From an uncultured Peptococcaceae bacterium (GTDB lineage: Bacteria > Bacillota > Desulfotomaculia > Desulfotomaculales > Desulfocucumaceae), in the NCBI GenBank assembly GCA_958417755.1, contig CATZDY010000046.1:1-19615 (forward strand): DNA of 19,615 bases, written 5' to 3'. The first letter of the stretch is position 1. Each line of letters begins with the position of its first letter. The translations under genes were made by a program, and so were the position numbers. Positions 16,757 through 19,615 of the stretch are shown piece after piece. The notes below the pieces were generated by a model that was not told the origin of the DNA, searched no databases, and saw only the letters and a list, made by a program, of their open reading frames with translations.

Positions 16757-16808
16757 ACAAAGGCTGTTTCAAAAGCTTCTTGCTTTTTTGAAACAGTCTT
16801 TGTTTTGT
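16757..16808 (+). terminator. Strong intrinsic terminator after the peptidase genes
   Basis: The arms 16757-16776 and 16782-16803 pair over nearly 20 bp (ACAAAGGCTGTTTC with GAAACAGTCTTTGT, one G-U pair, then A/T pairs and GC at the top) around a 5-base loop. TTTTGTT follows. Its near-symmetry and T-rich arms could let it work on both strands. Confidence 0.88.
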
Positions 16809-16883
16809 TATTGGGAGTGATACAATAAAAAAGGTAGTATTGAATCATGGTGAAGCAAGTAAGGGGGATTATTTTGATGAACA

Positions 16884-16913
16884 TTGACAGATAAAAAAGT
16901 ACTCTGGTATTAT
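16884..16913 (+). promoter_or_regulatory. Sigma-A-type promoter of the purine operon
   Basis: A perfect -35 TTGACA (16884-16889) is followed after 18 bases by TATTAT (16908-16913). A transcript would start near 16920, just before the aptamer. It is the clearest promoter in the window. Confidence 0.75.
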
Positions 16914-16932
16914 TATAATATTATATGAGGAA

Positions 16933-17076
16933 GTGTGCCTAGGGTTCCGCGTTTATGCTTTGTAAGCAAAAAACGGCCGGTCCAAGCGGCACAGGTCCAT
17001 TGTTTTGTCTTTCGCCTTTGGTTTGAATTGAGGGAGATAGACAATGGGTCACACCGACAGGGAAAAAAGCCCAGGC
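16933..17076 (+). promoter_or_regulatory. ykkC-family riboswitch aptamer, probably subtype 2b (PRPP)
   Basis: The order of conserved blocks matches the ykkC class: GTGCCTAGGGTTCCG (16935-16949); a hairpin (CGTTT..GCTT-tgt-AAGC..AAACG) up to about 16975; GGCCGGTCCAAGCGGCAC; a variable arm (CCATTGT with ACAATGG at 17040-17046); then ACACCGACAGGG, AAAAAAGCCC and AGGC (17073-17076), which closes P1 with GCCT (16937-16940). ykkC subtypes sense guanidine (1), ppGpp (2a) or PRPP (2b). In published work 2b stands before purine synthesis genes and turns them on when PRPP is high. The purE gene 65 bases downstream makes 2b the best assignment. The key ligand-contact bases that separate 2a from 2b could not be checked reliably by eye. 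Confidence 0.82.
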
Positions 17077-17119
17077 GGTAGGTTTCTCTTGCTAGAAGCC
17101 TATATGCCTGGGCCTTGAT
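17069..17119 (+). terminator. Riboswitch-controlled expression-platform hairpin before purE
   Basis: GCCCAGGC (17069-17076) and GCCTGGGC (17106-17113) are perfect complements, and inner bases (TAGG with CCTA) extend the stem. The left arm is also the 3' strand of the aptamer, including the P1 half AGGC, so the two folds exclude each other. Ligand binding would block the hairpin and allow purE expression. The tail CTTGATTT is a poor T tract, and the purE Shine-Dalgarno follows at 17122, so the hairpin may affect termination or translation. Confidence 0.72.
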
Positions 17120-17140
17120 TTGGGAGGAGAAAAAAGGGTC

Positions 17141-17677
17141 ATGAAGAAAATGGACAAGCCGTTGGTGGGTATTGTGATGGGGAGTGATTCGGATTTACCT
17201 GTCATGAAGGATGCGGCAGAGATATTGGAAAAAACTTTTGGTATCACCTGTGAGGTGGTCATTGCTTCTGCCCATCGGGCGCCGGAAAAAACGGCGGAAT
17301 ATGCCCGTTCAGCGGCGAAAAGGGGCTTGGAAGTGCTCATTGCCGGGGCTGGTGGGGCTGCCCATTTACCCGGGGTGCTGGCAGCCCTTACGCCATTGCC
17401 AGTGATTGGGGTGCCTGTGGATAATGGGGCTTTAAAGGGAATGGATGCTTTGTATGCCATTGTGCAAATGCCTGCGGGTATTCCGGTGGCCACGGTGGCC
17501 ATCAATGGGGCTAAAAATGCCGGAATTTTAGCAGCCCAAATGCTAGGCATTCACTATGCTGGGATCCGGGAAAAAATCCTAGCCTATAAGAAAGAGCTGG
17601 CTTTAGGGGTTGAGCAAAAGTCTGAGAAATTGGCCCAATTGGGGATTGAAGCCTATTTGTGGCAAAAAAAGAAATAA
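17141..17677 (+). CDS. purE: N5-carboxyaminoimidazole ribonucleotide mutase (PurE, class I)
   Basis: 178 aa from the ATG at 17141. GGGAGGAG lies 12-13 bases upstream, a longer spacing than usual; a TTG at 17120 would overlap the Shine-Dalgarno and is rejected. Motifs: MGSDSDLPVM (phosphate loop), SAHRAPE (catalytic His) and AGAGGAAHLPG. SAHR and GAGGAAHLPG are class I marks; class II enzymes have SAHK and a different glycine loop. The class I enzyme turns N5-CAIR into CAIR in de novo purine synthesis and normally needs PurK for its substrate, but no purK is next to it. It is the first gene of the operon under the riboswitch. Confidence 0.97.
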   Translation: MKKMDKPLVGIVMGSDSDLPVMKDAAEILEKTFGITCEVVIASAHRAPEKTAEYARSAAKRGLEVLIAGAGGAAHLPGVLAALTPLPVIGVPVDNGALKGMDALYAIVQMPAGIPVATVAINGAKNAGILAAQMLGIHYAGIREKILAYKKELALGVEQKSEKLAQLGIEAYLWQKKK

Positions 17678-17695
17678 GCCAAGTTAACACCAAAG

Positions 17696-17733
17696 CCCAA
17701 GGATGTATTTGCAAATCCTTGGGGGTATTTTGA
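17696..17733 (+). terminator. Hairpin between purE and purB
   Basis: CCCAAGGAT (17696-17704) pairs perfectly with ATCCTTGGG (17715-17723) around a 10-base loop, then GGTATTTTGAT. The T tract is short and broken, so this is at most a partial terminator. It may lower purB expression or stabilise the purE message end. Confidence 0.5.
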
Positions 17734-17764
17734 TGATATAACTGACGAGCTTGGAGGATTGCCA

Positions 17765-19057
17765 ATGATTGAACGATATGCTTTGCCTGAGATAAAACAG
17801 ATTTGGTCAGAGGAAAATAAATATAAAACATGGTTGGCTGTGGAAATTGCTGCTTGTGAAGCCCTGTGTGAGCTGGGGCGTATTCCGGCCGAAGCGTTAC
17901 AAACCATCCAAGAAAAAGCAAATTTTACTGTGGAACGGGTAGCGGAAATTGAAGCAGTGACCAATCATGATGTCATCGCCTTTTTGACCTGTGTAGGGGA
18001 ATATGTGGGGGAAGACTCCAAATATATCCATTTAGGGTTAACTTCTTCGGATATGCTGGATACAGCTTTGGCTGTACAGATGAAAGAAGCCGGCACGCTT
18101 ATTGTAGAACAAATGCAAGGCCTTAGAAACGCTTTGTTGGAACAAGCGAAAGAGCATCGCTATACCATCATGATGGGGCGTACCCATGGGGTCCATGCAG
18201 AGCCCATTACCTTTGGTTTAAAAATGCTGTTATGGGTGGCAGAAATGGACCGCAATATTGCCCGCATGGGAAGAGCTGTGGAAACCGTTAGCGCGGGAAA
18301 AATTTCCGGTGCTGTGGGCACCTATGCCAATGTGGATCCCCAGGTGGAAGCTTATGTGTGTAAAAAATTAGGTCTCACCCCTGCTTTGGTTTCTACGCAA
18401 ATCTTGCAACGGGATCGGCATGCGGAATACATGACTGCCATAGCCATTGTAGGCAGCACGTTGGATAAGATTGCCACAGAATTGCGCACCTTGCAACGCA
18501 CAGAATTGTTGGAAGTAGAAGAGTATTTTGCCAAAGGACAAAAGGGCAGTTCTGCCATGCCCCATAAACGCAATCCCATTACTGGAGAACGGATCAGCGG
18601 GATGGCCAGAATGTTGCGGAGCAATGCCCAAGCTGCTTTGGAAAATGTGGTGTTATGGAATGAACGGGATATTTCCCATTCATCAGTGGAAAGAATGATT
18701 TTGCCGGATAGTACCATGATTTTGTATTACATGTTGCATAAATTAACCCGTTTGATTCAAAATTTGTTGGTATATCCGGAAAATATGCAGAAAAACATGG
18801 ACAAAACCCATGGCTTGCTGTTTTCCCAGAGGGTTCTCTTGGCTTTGGTGGGCAAAGGTCTCACCCGGGAACGGGCTTACGAATTGGTGCAAACCAATGC
18901 CATGCAGGCCTGGAAAGAAGGCGTTCCTTTCCAGGATTTGCTTTTGGCCCATGAGGAAGTAAGCCGTTTGTTATCAAAAGAAGAAATCCAAGGCTTATTT
19001 GATTATAGCTACCATTTAGCCCGGGTGGATGAAATTTATCAAAGATTCGGCTTATAA
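17765..19057 (+). CDS. purB: Adenylosuccinate lyase
   Basis: 430 aa, the usual bacterial length, from the ATG at 17765 with GGAGG seven bases upstream. It removes fumarate from SAICAR and from adenylosuccinate, acting twice in purine synthesis as a cytoplasmic tetramer. Family marks are HLGLTSSDMLDTA, GRTHGVHAEPITFG (H141) and the fumarase/aspartase-superfamily signature GSSAMPHKRNP (261-271), with the catalytic Ser being 262 or 263. It lies between purE and purC, as in other Firmicutes purine operons. Transcription from the riboswitch promoter would have to pass the hairpin upstream of it. Confidence 0.97.
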   Translation: MIERYALPEIKQIWSEENKYKTWLAVEIAACEALCELGRIPAEALQTIQEKANFTVERVAEIEAVTNHDVIAFLTCVGEYVGEDSKYIHLGLTSSDMLDTALAVQMKEAGTLIVEQMQGLRNALLEQAKEHRYTIMMGRTHGVHAEPITFGLKMLLWVAEMDRNIARMGRAVETVSAGKISGAVGTYANVDPQVEAYVCKKLGLTPALVSTQILQRDRHAEYMTAIAIVGSTLDKIATELRTLQRTELLEVEEYFAKGQKGSSAMPHKRNPITGERISGMARMLRSNAQAALENVVLWNERDISHSSVERMILPDSTMILYYMLHKLTRLIQNLLVYPENMQKNMDKTHGLLFSQRVLLALVGKGLTRERAYELVQTNAMQAWKEGVPFQDLLLAHEEVSRLLSKEEIQGLFDYSYHLARVDEIYQRFGL

Positions 19058-19064
19058 AAGGAAA

Positions 19065-19104
19065 GGCCAAACTTGCTTGACCTATTAGGCAAACATGTTT
19101 GGCC
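19065..19104 (+). repeat. Nested inverted repeat between purB and purC
   Basis: GGCCAAAC (19065-19072) and GTTTGGCC (19097-19104) are perfect complements. Inside, TTG..CCT-ATT-AGG-CAA can also pair, and AAG/CTT may extend the outside. No T tract follows (CTTAAAG), so it is not a standard intrinsic terminator. It may be a processing or stability element, or a pause site, in the 174-base gap. Confidence 0.5.
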
Positions 19105-19231
19105 CTTAAAGTGTTGCAATGATTCCAATGATTCATAAAACAAATGTGTATTGTTTTTTCGGAAATCAAGGCAACAGAATTTTTTACTGTTCGTATGTGA
19201 TTGATTATAAGAATGGAGGGAGCTAAAAGCA

Positions 19232-19615
19232 GTGAGGAAATTGGAAATGTTGTACGAAGGAAAGGCCAAGAAAATATATCGAGTGGATTCTCCGGATCAC
19301 TTTTGGGTGGAATATAAAGATGATGCCACAGCTTTTAATGGCTTAAAAAAAGGGACCATTCAAAATAAAGGCGAATTAAACAATAAAATTTCGCAATTCT
19401 TTTTTCAATTGTTAGAGAAAAAGGGAATTCCCACTCATTTTGTAGAAAGCCTGGGGGATCGGGACATGTTGGTGCGTCCCTTGGACATCATTTTGGTGGA
19501 AGTGGTGGTACGCAACGTGGCAGCAGGCAGTTTGTCCAAACGCATTGGATTGCCTGAGGGAACGGAATTGCCGGAACCAGTGTTGGAATATTACTATAAG
19601 AGTGACGAACTGGGA
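19232..19615 (+). CDS. purC: SAICAR synthase, N-terminal part (3' end outside window)
   Basis: 128 residues are visible out of roughly 235 expected. The start is a GTG at 19232, with GGAGGG 11 bases upstream; the ATG at 19247 would cut the N-terminus to MLYEGKAKKIY and has no site of its own. The enzyme joins aspartate to CAIR using ATP, making the substrate of PurB. Family motifs are LYEGKAKKIY (ATP loop), YKDDATAFNG, GELNNKISQFFF and VEVVVRNVAAGSLSKRIGLPEGTEL. It continues the purine operon. Confidence 0.96.
   Translation, partial: MRKLEMLYEGKAKKIYRVDSPDHFWVEYKDDATAFNGLKKGTIQNKGELNNKISQFFFQLLEKKGIPTHFVESLGDRDMLVRPLDIILVEVVVRNVAAGSLSKRIGLPEGTELPEPVLEYYYKSDELG

Noticed and set aside
16803..17140. 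Guanine (purine) riboswitch before purE
   Set aside because: The conserved purine-aptamer core and paired loops are absent; the ykkC pattern explains the leader.
1..19615. CRISPR array, tRNA or rRNA genes, intact insertion sequence, integrase
   Set aside because: No regularly spaced repeats, tRNA cloverleaf, rRNA blocks, DDE transposase or tyrosine/serine recombinase motifs were seen on either strand.

Overview
The window looks like a chromosomal stretch of a Gram-positive, Bacillota (Firmicutes), probably clostridial, bacterium. The signs are strong purine-rich ribosome binding sites, GTG starts at several genes, S-layer-homology (SLH) domains on a secreted peptidase, a ykkC-family riboswitch before purine genes, and the order purE-purB-purC. 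The species cannot be named from the sequence alone.

Region 1 (about 1-2270) is very AT-rich and looks like the remains of a mobile element. It holds the 3' end of an unrecognised coiled-coil gene, a probable replication-initiator-like gene of the type carried by integrative elements of gut Firmicutes, a perfect DnaA box just after it, a strong terminator, a heavily frameshifted gene remnant and a cluster of small palindromes. Region 2 (about 2300-7460) is visibly more GC-rich than either flank. It is a compact signalling and transport cassette: OmpR-family response regulator, short one-TM histidine kinase, LolD/MacB-type ABC ATPase and a double-FtsX permease, closed by a terminator. The build recalls Bce-type peptide sensing and export modules. 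Composition and position suggest it was acquired, perhaps with region 1.

Region 3 (about 7460-8072) has no gene. It contains a possible orphan structured RNA that ends in a good intrinsic terminator.

Region 4 (8073-14231 and on to 16808) is ordinary-looking chromosome: a catalase on the minus strand, divergent from an iron-sulfur flavoprotein/FMN reductase; an NhaP2-type cation/proton antiporter with two TrkA-C domains; an exported M3 oligoendopeptidase; and an SLH-anchored M13 (neprilysin-like) peptidase. The last two probably form a cell-surface peptide-degrading pair.

Region 5 (16884-19615) is a de novo purine operon. A near-consensus promoter is followed by a ykkC-type aptamer, most likely the PRPP-sensing 2b subtype, whose 3' strand overlaps a terminator hairpin. 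Then come purE, purB and the first half of purC, with hairpins in both gaps. purK is not next to purE although PurE has class I motifs.

I found no tRNA, rRNA, CRISPR array, intact insertion sequence or integrase. The most interesting items are the PRPP-type riboswitch, the possible orphan RNA at 7546-7778, the SLH-M13/exported-M3 pair, and the mobile-element remnant next to the foreign-looking ABC cassette. None is clearly a wholly new system.
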